A stretch of DNA of 64,000 bases from an uncultured Porphyromonadaceae bacterium (GTDB lineage: Bacteria; Bacteroidota; Bacteroidia; Bacteroidales; Barnesiellaceae). Positions 15,861 to 24,732 of the stretch are shown here, one piece after another (within the stretch, counting starts at the first letter, position 1; the number at the start of each line of letters is the position of its first letter). A model generated the notes under the pieces. It did no database searches and had not been told where the DNA came from. It worked only from the letters and a program-made list of their open reading frames with translations. Position numbers and translations under genes: made by a program. The DNA is taken from positions 1 to 64,000 of the forward strand of contig UPYI01000010.1 in the NCBI GenBank assembly GCA_900538555.1. Direction: 5' to 3'.

Positions 15861-18323
15861 CTACATCGAAGCTCCGCTACTGCTGTTCCCTTTTTGACCT
15901 CCGCCGGTCACATCGTCGTTCGTAATGCTTCGTCGGGCTTTTTTCACGTAGCTGTTCATCTTGCCGAATGTGTACGATACCCCTAAGTACACTTGGAAAT
16001 TACGCATCTGGTAAGTCTGTTTCATGCGGTAAGTCGGGTCGGTATATTCCTGACGGAATGTTTTCCATTTTTCGAACGGATCGCTGATGCTTAGGTTTAC
16101 ATTCAGTTTGTTTTTCAGGAACGATTGGTTGATGCTGAAACCGGTCCAATAGTAGAACATACCGCTGTTTTGCAGCGAGATCGATTGCGATCCGCAGCCG
16201 GCGTTGGCTCGTATCGAGCCATTTTTCCATGCATTCCAGCGGATTCCGAGATAGCAGTTGTGCACGATTCCGTCGTTTTCCATCTCTTTGGCTTTCGACT
16301 CGACATGCAGGTATCCCACCGTACCGTTGAAATCGACTACTAACGGGCGTGCGATGGTCCACGACAAATAGAGGTTGGCGGAGTACACCTGTTGTTTGCC
16401 GATATTCTCGTACGTCGTGTATCGTACACCGTTCGGGTCGATACTCGAAAACTCTTCGATGCCGTTGTCGCGGAAGCGTCCCTGCAAGCCTGCCATTAAG
16501 TTGAACTTCGGCGTGAAGTAGGAATAATCGGCAGAGACACTGTGGGTAATTTCCGATTCGAGGTCGGGGTTACCTTGCGATATGTTCAGCGGGTCTGAGT
16601 CGTTGAGGTAGGGATTCAGATACCAGATACCGGGACGTTGCATCCGTTGGGTGTAGCCCACTTTCAACGTTTGGTTTTCCTTTACTTGCCAGGCAGCCGA
16701 CACGTAAGGAATGACGTTGAACAGCGTATTGTCGGCGGTCGTCGGATTCTCGTTCTTGAAATGAATATCGTTCCACGTCGTTTCCAGACGGAACCCCGCT
16801 TTGGCACTCCATTTCTTGATGCGCAGCGTATATCCTCCGTAGATTCCGAGTATATGTTGCGTGTAGTCGAGATCGTTGATCGGAATCGGCAAGGCTTCCG
16901 TTTCCGATTCGGGGAGCTTGAACCCGCTGCTGTTGCTGGTGTTTTGCCGCAGAATATATTTGGCACCGCCTTCGATCTGGTGCATCGGGGTGATCGGGTC
17001 GATGTAGTCGATCTGGAACGTATGTTCCATGCCTTGTGCGTCGTTGTCGCTCTCTTGGTGATAACCCGTATAGTTCAATACATTCTCTATGTCCTGCTTG
17101 TATTCCGAACCGTTAGGGCTTAGTTCGAACCGGTAGGAGGCGGTAAGCATTTGTTCCGGTTTACGGAAAGAATGTTGGTAGTCCAGATTTCCGGATACAT
17201 ATCCCCAACTGTTCCGGCTATTCGTATGGTTCAGAAATTCGCGCATGGGAGTGCGTTCGACATTCGATTCCACAGAGTTCAGTTGCAGGTTCATCCGGTT
17301 GTTTCCGAGATACCCTTGTACCGAGAGGGTCAATAGGTTCAGACTGTCGATTTCGTAGCTGCCTTCCAGATTCAGCCCTTGCGACAATCCTTTGTACGAG
17401 TATTCCTGCCGGCTGTTGTTGTACCGGTAATCGTCGCTGAGAAAATTTTCCAGTTCGCTTTCCGTGCGGTTATATCCTTCCGGCGACCGGAACCGTTGTA
17501 TAAAGTAACTGCCCGACATCGTAAATTTTCCTGTTTGCCCCATCAGGTACAGGTTACCGCCGAAGCCGCCCCGTATATCGCCCCGTAGTCCGACCGTGCC
17601 GGTCAAGCCGTTCAGTTCGCGCCGTGAAGTGGTGATGATGTTGATGATGCCGCCGATGCCTTCCGCTTCGTATTTCGACGGGGGATTGGTAATTACCTCG
17701 ATGTCCTTGATTGTATTGGCTGGAATACTTTTTAGAATGTCCTTTACGTTACTGCCCGAAAGCAACGACGAGTTTTTGCCGTTCATCAAAATCTTGAAGT
17801 TGCTTTGTCCGTTCAACGTGATATTGTCTTCGGCATCGACCGACAACAACGGGACTTTACGCATCATTTCCAGCAGGTTGTTGCTGATAGCCTCCGGATC
17901 GGCTTCTACGGCGTAGGTCACTTTGTCTACATCCGACCGGATCAACGGGCGCATGGCTTGTACCGTCACTTCCTGTAAGGCTGTACCCTCTGTCAGCGAC
18001 AGTTTCCCCAGATCGACGGGCTGGGCATTAGCCGGCACTTCTATCTCTTGATAAAGGGTGGCATATCCTACCGATGAAATCGATAGCCCGTATTTGCCTT
18101 CGGATAGGTTCAGCCGGAATACACCGTTGGCATCGGCGGCAACCCGCACAAGTATGCTGTCGTTCTGTTCGGCTCCGACCGTGGCATACGGAATACTCTC
18201 TTCCGTTTTGCTGTCGATCACACGTCCCTTTACTTCCGAATGGGGTGTCTGGGCGAGAATCGCCGGATATATACAGCAGCATAATAAGCTGACAATCAAT
18301 CGGGGAATGAGCTGCATTTTCAT
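15861..18323 (-). CDS. outer-membrane beta-barrel receptor with CarboxypepD_reg-like domain
   Basis: 820 residues from the ATG at 18321-18323, which places a signal peptide first (MQLIPRLIVSLLCCCIYPAILAQ); the longer reading frame up to 18437 runs into the promoter. An N-terminal carboxypeptidase-regulatory-like beta-sandwich (VKGRVIDSKTEESIPYATV...) is followed by a plug domain (LLEMMRKVPLLSVDAEDNITLNG, YEAEGIGGIINII). Then comes a long C-terminal barrel of the OMP_b-brl_3 type. Proteins like this resemble TonB-dependent receptors without being paired to SusD. No TonB box or partner gene can be seen, so the substrate is unknown. Transcription comes from the promoter repeat at 18407-18506. 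Confidence 0.88.
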   Translation of the reverse strand: MKMQLIPRLIVSLLCCCIYPAILAQTPHSEVKGRVIDSKTEESIPYATVGAEQNDSILVRVAADANGVFRLNLSEGKYGLSISSVGYATLYQEIEVPANAQPVDLGKLSLTEGTALQEVTVQAMRPLIRSDVDKVTYAVEADPEAISNNLLEMMRKVPLLSVDAEDNITLNGQSNFKILMNGKNSSLLSGSNVKDILKSIPANTIKDIEVITNPPSKYEAEGIGGIINIITTSRRELNGLTGTVGLRGDIRGGFGGNLYLMGQTGKFTMSGSYFIQRFRSPEGYNRTESELENFLSDDYRYNNSRQEYSYKGLSQGLNLEGSYEIDSLNLLTLSVQGYLGNNRMNLQLNSVESNVERTPMREFLNHTNSRNSWGYVSGNLDYQHSFRKPEQMLTASYRFELSPNGSEYKQDIENVLNYTGYHQESDNDAQGMEHTFQIDYIDPITPMHQIEGGAKYILRQNTSNSSGFKLPESETEALPIPINDLDYTQHILGIYGGYTLRIKKWSAKAGFRLETTWNDIHFKNENPTTADNTLFNVIPYVSAAWQVKENQTLKVGYTQRMQRPGIWYLNPYLNDSDPLNISQGNPDLESEITHSVSADYSYFTPKFNLMAGLQGRFRDNGIEEFSSIDPNGVRYTTYENIGKQQVYSANLYLSWTIARPLVVDFNGTVGYLHVESKAKEMENDGIVHNCYLGIRWNAWKNGSIRANAGCGSQSISLQNSGMFYYWTGFSINQSFLKNKLNVNLSISDPFEKWKTFRQEYTDPTYRMKQTYQMRNFQVYLGVSYTFGKMNSYVKKARRSITNDDVTGGGQKGNSSSGASM

Positions 18324-18406
18324 AAATGGCAGAATGGTTTTTAGTGGATGAATCAATATCGGGGTAATGCAAACCGAATGCCGGATAAAGGGCAACCGAA
18401 GTCCGA

Positions 18407-18506
18407 CAAAGGTAGCGAAAGGCGAGAGCAGAAGCAAACGGGAAATGAAGTTTCACGATTTGATTCTGCCGAGCCGCATCCTATATTCGCGCTTGGCGCA
18501 AAGGTA
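18407..18506 (-). repeat. promoter repeat, receptor-gene copy
   Basis: On the minus strand: ATAGGATGCGGCTCGGCAG, then GTGAAACTTCATTTCCCG, TTTGCTTCTGCTCTCGCC and a -7 TACCTTTG at 18407-18414. A second TACCTTTG at 18499-18506 is the tail of a preceding partial unit. The repeat points to the receptor start 84 bp downstream. Confidence 0.75.
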
Positions 18507-18762
18507 AGAAAAATCCGACCGTGAGATAAAGAAAATTATTTTTATATTATTACTGTTTTCGATATTTCCGGAAATGCAGATCTAATGAACATTTTCGTAA
18601 GCTGAGAGCCGAGTCGAACTGGTTCGGGCTATGCCGAGGCGAGAAAAGGTGCATGAATATGAATCTTCTTCCGGAAAATATGTTCGAAAATAAATGTTTT
18701 TTCCCGGCTTGCAAAACTCGTATGCTCTTTGTACTTTTACCGGAAATTTAAAAGACGGAATT
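18507..18762 (+). promoter_or_regulatory. spacer with a promoter for the acidic protein gene
   Basis: TTGCAAAACTCG...TACTTTTA at 18709-18739 gives a -33/-7 pair (20-bp spacer) 20-25 bp before the start at 18763. The remaining 200 bp hold nothing I can name. Confidence 0.55.
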
Positions 18763-19080
18763 ATGAGCGAACAAGATGACGCTTTTGCTTACGACGAAGA
18801 CGAAGCTATACGCTATATACGGAATGTATTACCGCAGGATATCAAAGAAAAATACTCCGACGATGATATAATGTACATTACCGATGTCGTGTACGAATTT
18901 TACGAGAAAAAAGGATTGTTTAACGCTTCTGCCGACGAAGAGGTGGAACTCGACGAAGATGAAATCATCGACTATGCGTTGAAATGCATTCATAAAGACG
19001 GAATGAAATTCGACGATGACGATGTTGCCTTCTTGGTTCGGGGCGAACTCGATTATGAAGAGTCGTTGGGCGTATTCTGA
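18763..19080 (+). CDS. small acidic conserved protein of unknown function
   Basis: 105 residues from ATG 18763; the in-frame start at 18694 lies upstream of the promoter and is rejected. The protein is strikingly acidic (Asp and Glu clusters DEDEAIRYI, DDDIMYI, DEEVELDEDEII, KFDDDDV). It is predicted helical with no membrane segment or signal. I recall similar short acidic proteins being conserved across Bacteroides, without a known function. The OmpA-like gene follows 13 bp later, so they probably share a transcript, but the context gives no clear role. Confidence 0.7.
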   Translation: MSEQDDAFAYDEDEAIRYIRNVLPQDIKEKYSDDDIMYITDVVYEFYEKKGLFNASADEEVELDEDEIIDYALKCIHKDGMKFDDDDVAFLVRGELDYEESLGVF

Positions 19081-19093
19081 TAAGCATATTCGA

Positions 19094-19789
19094 ATGAACG
19101 GATTGAGATATACACTTTCGCTGCTGCTTTTGGCTGTGGCGGGATTCGTGTTGCCGGATCATATTGCGGCGCAGCTGGATGCCGTAGCCGGTGCACCCAA
19201 GAGCGGATTCTTTGCTCGCTTCCGCAAAACACAGCAGCCGCAGGTGTCGTGGCGCGAATTGTCGTTGGACGAAAACTTGTCGGCAACCGGTGTAAAGCCG
19301 AAGCAGCACGATCGGGTAGCGGCGGTTCAGGAGCGGATGTCGGAGACGTGGCGGAAGGTGGAAGGCGTTTCGTTGCGGACGGTTGCCGGAGGCGAAGTGG
19401 TCGAGATCACCGTGCCGGTGTCCGAACTTTTTGCCCCGAATAGCGGACAGCTCGACACGCAGGCGGCAGTCCGGTTGTTTTCGGAGTTCCTTCCGGTATG
19501 GACACAGGCAGGCTATTATCATATCATGGTAGCCGCATATAGCGACAATACCGGCAGCGACGACTATTTGTCGGAACTGACGAGCCAACGGGCGGAGGCG
19601 GTAGTCGCTTGGTTGGGCGATCAGGGCGTTGCGTCCGATGATATGGTGTCGTACGGAATGGGAGCAGGCTCTCCGGTGGCATCGAACGATTCGATGGCGG
19701 GACGGGCGAAGAACCGGCGGTTGGTATTCTACCTGTTGCCGGGAAAAGATTTTGTACGAAAGTCGGCGCGGCTCGGACAAGAGAATTAA
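19094..19789 (+). CDS. OmpA-family peptidoglycan-binding outer-membrane protein
   Basis: 231 residues starting at ATG 19094, which gives a signal peptide (YTLSLLLLAVAGFVLPDHIAAQ). The C-terminal half is an OmpA/MotB domain: VSELFAPNSGQLDTQA near 118-133, then HIMVAAYSDNTGSDDYLSELTSQRAEAVVAWL with the Asp and Arg that clasp diaminopimelate, then GRAKNRRLVFYL. The N-terminal 90 residues hold no barrel, so the protein is probably periplasmic or loosely attached, binding peptidoglycan. It follows the acidic protein gene by 13 bp. Confidence 0.88.
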   Translation: MNGLRYTLSLLLLAVAGFVLPDHIAAQLDAVAGAPKSGFFARFRKTQQPQVSWRELSLDENLSATGVKPKQHDRVAAVQERMSETWRKVEGVSLRTVAGGEVVEITVPVSELFAPNSGQLDTQAAVRLFSEFLPVWTQAGYYHIMVAAYSDNTGSDDYLSELTSQRAEAVVAWLGDQGVASDDMVSYGMGAGSPVASNDSMAGRAKNRRLVFYLLPGKDFVRKSARLGQEN

Positions 19790-19942
19790 CAGATAGCGGC
19801 AGGCAAATATCTGCAAGGGGAACCGGCGATGCAGAAAACCGGCAAAATAGTATTGTATGTATATTGTTTTTAGTAATTTTGCAGCCGCAAAATCGAAGTG
19901 CATTCAAATAGAAAATAGAAAAACAAAAACAGCATATTTATT

Positions 19943-21424
19943 ATGGCAAAAGAATTGAAAGAGCTGACCAAACGTAGCGAAAATTATTCGCAGTGGTACA
20001 ACGACTTGGTAATGAAAGCCGACTTGGCAGAACAATCTGCCGTGCGAGGCTGTATGGTAATCAAACCTTATGGCTATGCCATTTGGGAGAAAATGCAACG
20101 CGTATTGGACGATATGTTCAAGGCGACAGGACACGTAAATGCATACTTCCCGTTGTTTATCCCGAAATCTTTTTTGTGTCGTGAGGCAGAGCATGTAGAA
20201 GGTTTTGCAAAAGAATGTGCTGTGGTAACGCACTATCGCCTGAAAAATGCCGAAGACGGTACGGGTGTGGTGGTCGATCCGGCTGCGAAACTGGAAGAAG
20301 AACTTATCGTGCGGCCTACTTCCGAGACCATTATCTGGAATACATATAAAAACTGGATTCAATCCTATCGCGACCTGCCTATTCTGTGCAACCAATGGGC
20401 GAACGTAGTACGTTGGGAAATGCGTACCCGCCTGTTCCTGCGCACTGCCGAATTCCTTTGGCAGGAAGGTCACACGGCTCATGCGACGAGCGAAGAAGCC
20501 GAAGCTGAGGTAAAACGCATGATCAACGTGTATGCCGACTTCGCCGAGAAATATATGGCAATGCCGGTAATCAAGGGTGTGAAATCGGCAAACGAACGTT
20601 TTGCGGGTGCCGTAGACACTTATACGATCGAAGCCATGATGCAGGACGGCAAAGCCTTGCAATCGGGTACGTCGCATTTCCTCGGACAAAACTTTGCGAA
20701 AGCTTTCGATGTACAGTTCATCAACAAGAACAACGAACCCGAATATGTATGGGCAGCCTCGTGGGGCGTATCTACCCGCTTGATGGGTGCACTGATCATG
20801 ACACACTCCGACGACAACGGCTTGGTGTTGCCTCCGAAGTTGGCGCCGATACAAGTTGTCATCGTGCCGATTTACAAAAACGACGAACAGTTGCATCTTA
20901 TCGATGCGAAAGCGAACGAAATCTGCGACAAGTTGCGTGCTTTGGGCATCTCGGTGAAATACGACAATGCCGACAATCGTCGCCCCGGATTCAAGTTTGC
21001 CGATTACGAACTCAAAGGTGTACCCGTACGTCTGGTTATCGGTGGTCGTGACTTGGAAAACAATACGGTGGAGATTATGCGCCGCGATACCCTCGAAAAA
21101 GAGACTGTTACTTGTGACAACATCGAAACTCTCGTATCGCATCTGTTGGATGAAATACAAGAGAATATCTACAAAAAAGCGTTGGCATATCGCGATGCCC
21201 GTACGACTACGGCTGACACATACGAAGAGTTCAAAGAAAAAATCGAGGCCGGAGGATTTGTTCTTGCCCACTGGGACGGCACGACCGAAACGGAACTTCG
21301 TATCAAGGAAGAAACCAAAGCAACGATCCGCTGTATTCCTCTCGAAGGCGACAAGACTCCGGGCGTATGTATGGTGACTGGCAAACCGTCTGCTTGCCGT
21401 GTTCTTTTCGCCCGCTCATACTAA
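19943..21424 (+). CDS. proS: prolyl-tRNA synthetase, archaeal/eukaryotic type
   Basis: 493 residues, the short ProRS form without the bacterial editing insertion. It charges tRNA-Pro with proline in the cytoplasm. Class II motif 2 lies in RWEMRTRLFLRTAEFLWQEGHTAHAT (around 155-182), RPTSETIIW is near 125, and the C-terminal anticodon-binding and zinc-like-domain part ends with VLFARSY. This archaeal-type form is usual in Bacteroidota, so it is not a sign of recent transfer. A promoter-like TTGTATGTATATTGTTTTTAG and TAATTTTGC lie upstream (about 19852-19884). A terminator follows 25 bp after the stop. Confidence 0.96.
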   Translation: MAKELKELTKRSENYSQWYNDLVMKADLAEQSAVRGCMVIKPYGYAIWEKMQRVLDDMFKATGHVNAYFPLFIPKSFLCREAEHVEGFAKECAVVTHYRLKNAEDGTGVVVDPAAKLEEELIVRPTSETIIWNTYKNWIQSYRDLPILCNQWANVVRWEMRTRLFLRTAEFLWQEGHTAHATSEEAEAEVKRMINVYADFAEKYMAMPVIKGVKSANERFAGAVDTYTIEAMMQDGKALQSGTSHFLGQNFAKAFDVQFINKNNEPEYVWAASWGVSTRLMGALIMTHSDDNGLVLPPKLAPIQVVIVPIYKNDEQLHLIDAKANEICDKLRALGISVKYDNADNRRPGFKFADYELKGVPVRLVIGGRDLENNTVEIMRRDTLEKETVTCDNIETLVSHLLDEIQENIYKKALAYRDARTTTADTYEEFKEKIEAGGFVLAHWDGTTETELRIKEETKATIRCIPLEGDKTPGVCMVTGKPSACRVLFARSY

Positions 21425-21448
21425 CAAGTGTAGAACCGACGATATTCG

Positions 21449-21490
21449 AAGGGCAGCTTCCGATCCGGATGCTGCCCTTTGTTGTATTTT
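21449..21490 (+). terminator. proS terminator
   Basis: GGGCAGC pairs with GCTGCCC around a 13-nt loop, followed by TTTGTTGTATTTTT. Confidence 0.85.
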
Positions 21491-21643
21491 TACTATATTC
21501 TTGCCGGAAGTCGAGATCGATACTCCCTGGACATTATGTTTTGGTTATTCGGACAACTTAAAATGAAATGCTGCAAATATTTGATTGATATTATTGAAAA
21601 TCGACTAAATTCCAGTACTTTTACAGAGTAAAATTAATTAGTA

Positions 21644-22777
21644 ATGGACAATGATATAGTAATATCGCAAAAGTTGGGAAAACAAGAAGAACTTTCCGAT
21701 GATTATAATAATTGGAAGAAAGAAATTATCTTATTGATAGAGCAGTCAAAATTGAAAGCTATACTTAGCGTCAATGCTGAATTGCTCACGCTCTATTGGA
21801 AAATCGGTAAAGATATATTAACCAAGCAAAAGGAGCTGGGGTGGGGTGCGAAAGTCATTGTCCAATTGTCGAAAGACCTTATGGCGAGGTTCCCTGATGA
21901 TAGAGGGTATTCCGAACGTAATTTGCGGAATATGAAAAAATTTGCAAGCGAATATCCCGCTTTCCCAATTTGGCAAGTGCCACTTGCCAAATTAGAGCAG
22001 TTGCCAATTCGGAAAGCCGCACTTGCCGAATTGCCTTGTGATGAGAGCGGATTTGTGCAAGTACCACTTACACAAATATCGTGGTATCATCATATGTCGC
22101 TCATTACTAAACTTTCGGCAGATGCGGAACGTGCGTTCTATATTATGGAGACCTCAACCAACGGTTGGAGCCGCGATGTAATGCTTGCGCAGGTGGCTAA
22201 TGGTTATATCAAAGCCAAAGGCAATGCGATTACAAACTTTCAGAACACTTTGCCTGCTTATCAATCGGATTTGGCGCAATATGCATTCAAAGACCCTTAT
22301 AATTTCAGTTTCTTGGGGACTGTGGCTTTGCAACGCGAACTCGATATAGAAAAGAACCTTGCTCGACGCGTTACCGATTTCTTATTGGAAATGGGTAAAG
22401 GTTTTGCATTTATAGGTCGGCAATATCATTTAACCGTAGACGGAGATGATTATTATATTGATATTTTAATGTATCACTTGCAATTACATTGCTATGTGGT
22501 AGTGGAATTGAAAGCTGTGGATTTTGTACCGGAATTTGTCAGCAAACTGAATTTCTATATTTCAGCAGTGGATGAATATGTAAAAACGCCCGAAGATAAA
22601 CCGACTATCGGTTTGTTATTGTGCCGTTCGAAGAGCGATACCAAAGCTCGTTTTGCTTTGCGTGGTGTCACGCAGCCATTAGGTATTGCACAATATGAAA
22701 CCGAAAAACTCTTTGAAGATGTGGCTTCCGCATTGCCACAAATCGAAGATATTGAATTTCAGATGGAGAAAGATTGA
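21644..22777 (+). CDS. DUF1016/YhcG-family PD-(D/E)XK nuclease
   Basis: 377 residues. The N-terminal helical half (LTLYWKIGKDI, GYSERNLRNMKKFASEYP) is typical of DUF1016. The C-terminal half holds the nuclease core DYYIDILMYHLQLHCYVVVELKA (near 270-292), with the Asp and the ELK triad member of the PD-(D/E)XK fold. YhcG-like proteins are accessory genes often beside restriction systems, but here the gene is alone between proS and an insertion-sequence scar. Base composition is AT-richer than its neighbours, suggesting transfer. Between the two halves, residues about 105-145 repeat a QVPLA(K/T/Q)-like motif three times, each coded by a near-perfect palindrome. Function unproven; DNA end processing or defence is inference. 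Confidence 0.87.
   Translation: MDNDIVISQKLGKQEELSDDYNNWKKEIILLIEQSKLKAILSVNAELLTLYWKIGKDILTKQKELGWGAKVIVQLSKDLMARFPDDRGYSERNLRNMKKFASEYPAFPIWQVPLAKLEQLPIRKAALAELPCDESGFVQVPLTQISWYHHMSLITKLSADAERAFYIMETSTNGWSRDVMLAQVANGYIKAKGNAITNFQNTLPAYQSDLAQYAFKDPYNFSFLGTVALQRELDIEKNLARRVTDFLLEMGKGFAFIGRQYHLTVDGDDYYIDILMYHLQLHCYVVVELKAVDFVPEFVSKLNFYISAVDEYVKTPEDKPTIGLLLCRSKSDTKARFALRGVTQPLGIAQYETEKLFEDVASALPQIEDIEFQMEKD
21967..22077. repeat. three palindromes inside the DUF1016 gene
   Basis: IR1 at 21967-21993: AATTTGGCAAGTG/CACTTGCCAAATT with a single central base. IR2 at 22005-22033: CAATTCGG/CCGAATTG with further AAG/CTT pairing. IR3 at 22051-22077: ATTTGTGcAAGT/ACTTaCACAAAT. All three stay in frame and encode QVPLA-type repeats. 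Bases differ but symmetry is kept. Confidence 0.8.
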
Positions 22778-22782
22778 TGGGG

Positions 22783-22830
22783 TGAACTGCACCCCAAAAG
22801 TTAGACAAAAAACTTTTGGAGTGCAGTTCA
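22783..22830. mobile_element. insertion-sequence scar: both terminal repeats joined
   Basis: TGAACTGCACCCCAAAAGTT is followed after 8 bp by AACTTTTGGAGTGCAGTTCA, its reverse complement with a single mismatch in 20. TGnACTGCACCCCAAAAGTT is typical of the ends of IS3-family (IS150-like) elements. The transposase gene is wholly absent. The scar begins 5 bp after the DUF1016 stop codon. No clean target duplication is visible. Confidence 0.6.
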
Positions 22831-23147
22831 GGTGTTTCTGGTACAAACGACTTCGTCCGGAACCCGATGGCAGATGTGACGACACATCGTCATTTCCTTG
22901 CGATATCGAAAATAACATGGTTACCGATGTACTTGGCATGGATTTACTTAACTGGCTTAACTTACTTTCTTTAAACAGAAAAATGCTATTTTGGGGGATA
23001 AAAATAGGTATCCGGTGCAAGAAGAATCATTATAAATAGGTATTTCATGAACCGGTGAGAAGTGGTAATTTTGCATCGTAACCGATATGCCCGTGTGGAT
23101 GCAACGATAAACGGAATGATCGACGAGTGGCGGGAGAAAACGGAAAA
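22831..23147. other. partial B repeat and leader of the di-iron gene
   Basis: AACGACTTCGTCCGGAACCCGATGGCA near 22846-22873, written here as two blocks AACGACTTCGTCCGGA and CCCGATGGCA, is the 3' part of the dispersed B repeat. Its 5' part is missing at the insertion-sequence scar. The rest is AT-rich leader of the gene at 23148; I see no clear promoter. Confidence 0.5.
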
Positions 23148-23891
23148 ATGATTATCTTTACACCTGAAACTCATAAAGATAAATTGGAAATGTATAAACT
23201 CGGAAAATACAACGCGGACGACCTGATGTGCAATCTCGTAGGGGATAATTATCCGATACTGCTGGTGATGAGCCGTTTCGGTATCTCGCTGGGCTTCGGA
23301 GACAAGAGCATCGGTACGGTTTGTCGGGAGAGCGGGGTAGATACGGAAACCTTTTTGGCGGTAGTCAATCTGCTGGTCGATGGAGATGATTGGTGCGAGC
23401 GTCCTACCGATACCGTTTCGATCGAGTCGCTTTTGGTTTATCTGCATAATTCGCACGATTATTTTCTGAACTACCGTTTGCCGGCGATCCGCCGCAAACT
23501 GTTCGAGGCAATCGATTATCGGTTGAATGATGTGGCGATCGCCGTGTTGCGCTTTTTCGATGAGTATGCGGCGGAAGTGCGTAAGCATATGAATTACGAA
23601 GAAAAGCGGGTGTTTCCGTATGTACGTACGCTGTTGGAAGGCAGAACGAACGAAACATTCAATATCGAGGAATTCCGGCGGAAACACGATTCGGTGGAGG
23701 CAAAACTTGGGGAGTTGAAGAATATCCTGATAAAGTATTATCCGGGAACGGGTAGCAACGAGCTGAACGGCGTATTGTTCGATATATTCACCTGCGAAGA
23801 GGATCTGGCTGCTCATAACCGGATCGAAAACGATCTTTTCGTACCGGCGGTGATCGGTGTGGAAGAAAAACTCGGAGGAAAGCAGTCATGA
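23148..23891 (+). CDS. ScdA/RIC-like di-iron (hemerythrin) protein
   Basis: 247 residues from ATG 23148 (a GTG at 23127 is an alternative). The N-terminal part (FGISLGFGDKSIGTVCRESGVDTETFLAVVN) is a ScdA_N/DUF542-like domain. The rest is a hemerythrin-like helical bundle with putative iron ligands in LHNSHDYF, RKHMNYEEKRVFPYV, RRKHDSVE and AAHNRIENDLF. Proteins of this type (ScdA, YtfE, RIC) repair iron-sulfur clusters after nitric oxide or oxidative damage. No signal peptide, so cytosolic. It overlaps the downstream LuxR-type regulator by 4 bp (ATGA), which suggests a stress-response unit. Confidence 0.85.
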   Translation: MIIFTPETHKDKLEMYKLGKYNADDLMCNLVGDNYPILLVMSRFGISLGFGDKSIGTVCRESGVDTETFLAVVNLLVDGDDWCERPTDTVSIESLLVYLHNSHDYFLNYRLPAIRRKLFEAIDYRLNDVAIAVLRFFDEYAAEVRKHMNYEEKRVFPYVRTLLEGRTNETFNIEEFRRKHDSVEAKLGELKNILIKYYPGTGSNELNGVLFDIFTCEEDLAAHNRIENDLFVPAVIGVEEKLGGKQS

Positions 23892-24508
23892 GTAGTCCGA
23901 TAAAGATAGCAGTTGCCGAACCTTCGTTGATCATACGCAACGGAATGTTGTCCGTTTTGAAACGGCTTTCCGGGCTGAACATCCAGATTGTAGAGATACC
24001 CGATGTATCCAAATTGGATATGATTCTGCGAATGCAGCATCCCGATATACTGATTATCAATCCAATACTGTTGGGCGTATTCTCTTTGCAGCAGATCAAG
24101 GGCGATGTCGAGTTTCGGAAACTGAAATGCGTGGCGTTGCAAATATCCCTTACCGACCGTGAGGCGATGAAAGATTACGATCAGACCATTTCGGTGTACG
24201 ATACTGCCGAACAGATCAAGGAAAAGATACAGCAGTTGCAGGCGGAATTGTCGGAAGGCGACGAAGAACCGACAGAGCAACTCAGCACGCGGGAGAAAGA
24301 AATCATCGTGTGTGTGGTAAAAGGAATGACAAACAAGCAGGTAGCCGATCAGCTTTGCCTGTCGATACATACCGTAATTACGCATCGGCGGAATATTGCG
24401 GCGAAATTGCAGATACACTCCTCTGCCGGATTGACGATCTATGCGATCGTGAACAAACTGGTAGAGTTGAATGAAATTAAGGATACCATTCATAGTCGGG
24501 AGGACTAA
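23888..24508 (+). CDS. LuxR-family regulator with a degenerate receiver domain
   Basis: 206 residues. The N-terminal 120 residues have the fold pattern of a response-regulator receiver (IKIAVAEPSLIIRNGMLSVL), but the phospho-acceptor Asp is replaced by Asn58 (PDILIINP). The acidic pair is reduced to one Glu, and the conserved Lys is not seen. The C-terminal part (LSTREKEIIVCVVKGMTNKQVADQLCLSIHTVITHRRNIAAKL) is a normal GerE/LuxR helix-turn-helix. So DNA binding is likely but classical phosphorylation is not. It is translationally coupled to the ScdA-like di-iron gene, and no sensor kinase is adjacent. Direct sensing or protein-partner control is inference. Confidence 0.88.
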   Translation: MSSPIKIAVAEPSLIIRNGMLSVLKRLSGLNIQIVEIPDVSKLDMILRMQHPDILIINPILLGVFSLQQIKGDVEFRKLKCVALQISLTDREAMKDYDQTISVYDTAEQIKEKIQQLQAELSEGDEEPTEQLSTREKEIIVCVVKGMTNKQVADQLCLSIHTVITHRRNIAAKLQIHSSAGLTIYAIVNKLVELNEIKDTIHSRED

Positions 24509-24618
24509 GAGCCAAACTCGGACCGTGAGATCCGAGCCGTTTAAAATTTTAAGTGACAGAGATAGTTTTTGAATATATTAGTGTAAAATCAAGTAGCCTT
24601 AATTTATTTTATGTGGCG

Positions 24619-24660
24619 GACATTCCGGTTTCCTTTCGGGAACCGGAATGTCTGTTTTGG
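24619..24660 (+). terminator. terminator after the LuxR-type regulator
   Basis: GACATTCCGGTT and AACCGGAATGTC pair perfectly around a 10-nt loop, followed by TGTTTTGG. Confidence 0.7.
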
Positions 24661-24732
24661 GGCAATCGGAGATCCTATTTCTGCACGGTATGCCGGTGGA
24701 TGCTCTCTCCTTAGAAGCTCCGGTTGGGTAAA

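Noticed and set aside
22686..23039. 117-codon ORF after the DUF1016 gene
   Set aside because: Runs through the insertion-sequence scar and the B repeat; not a gene.
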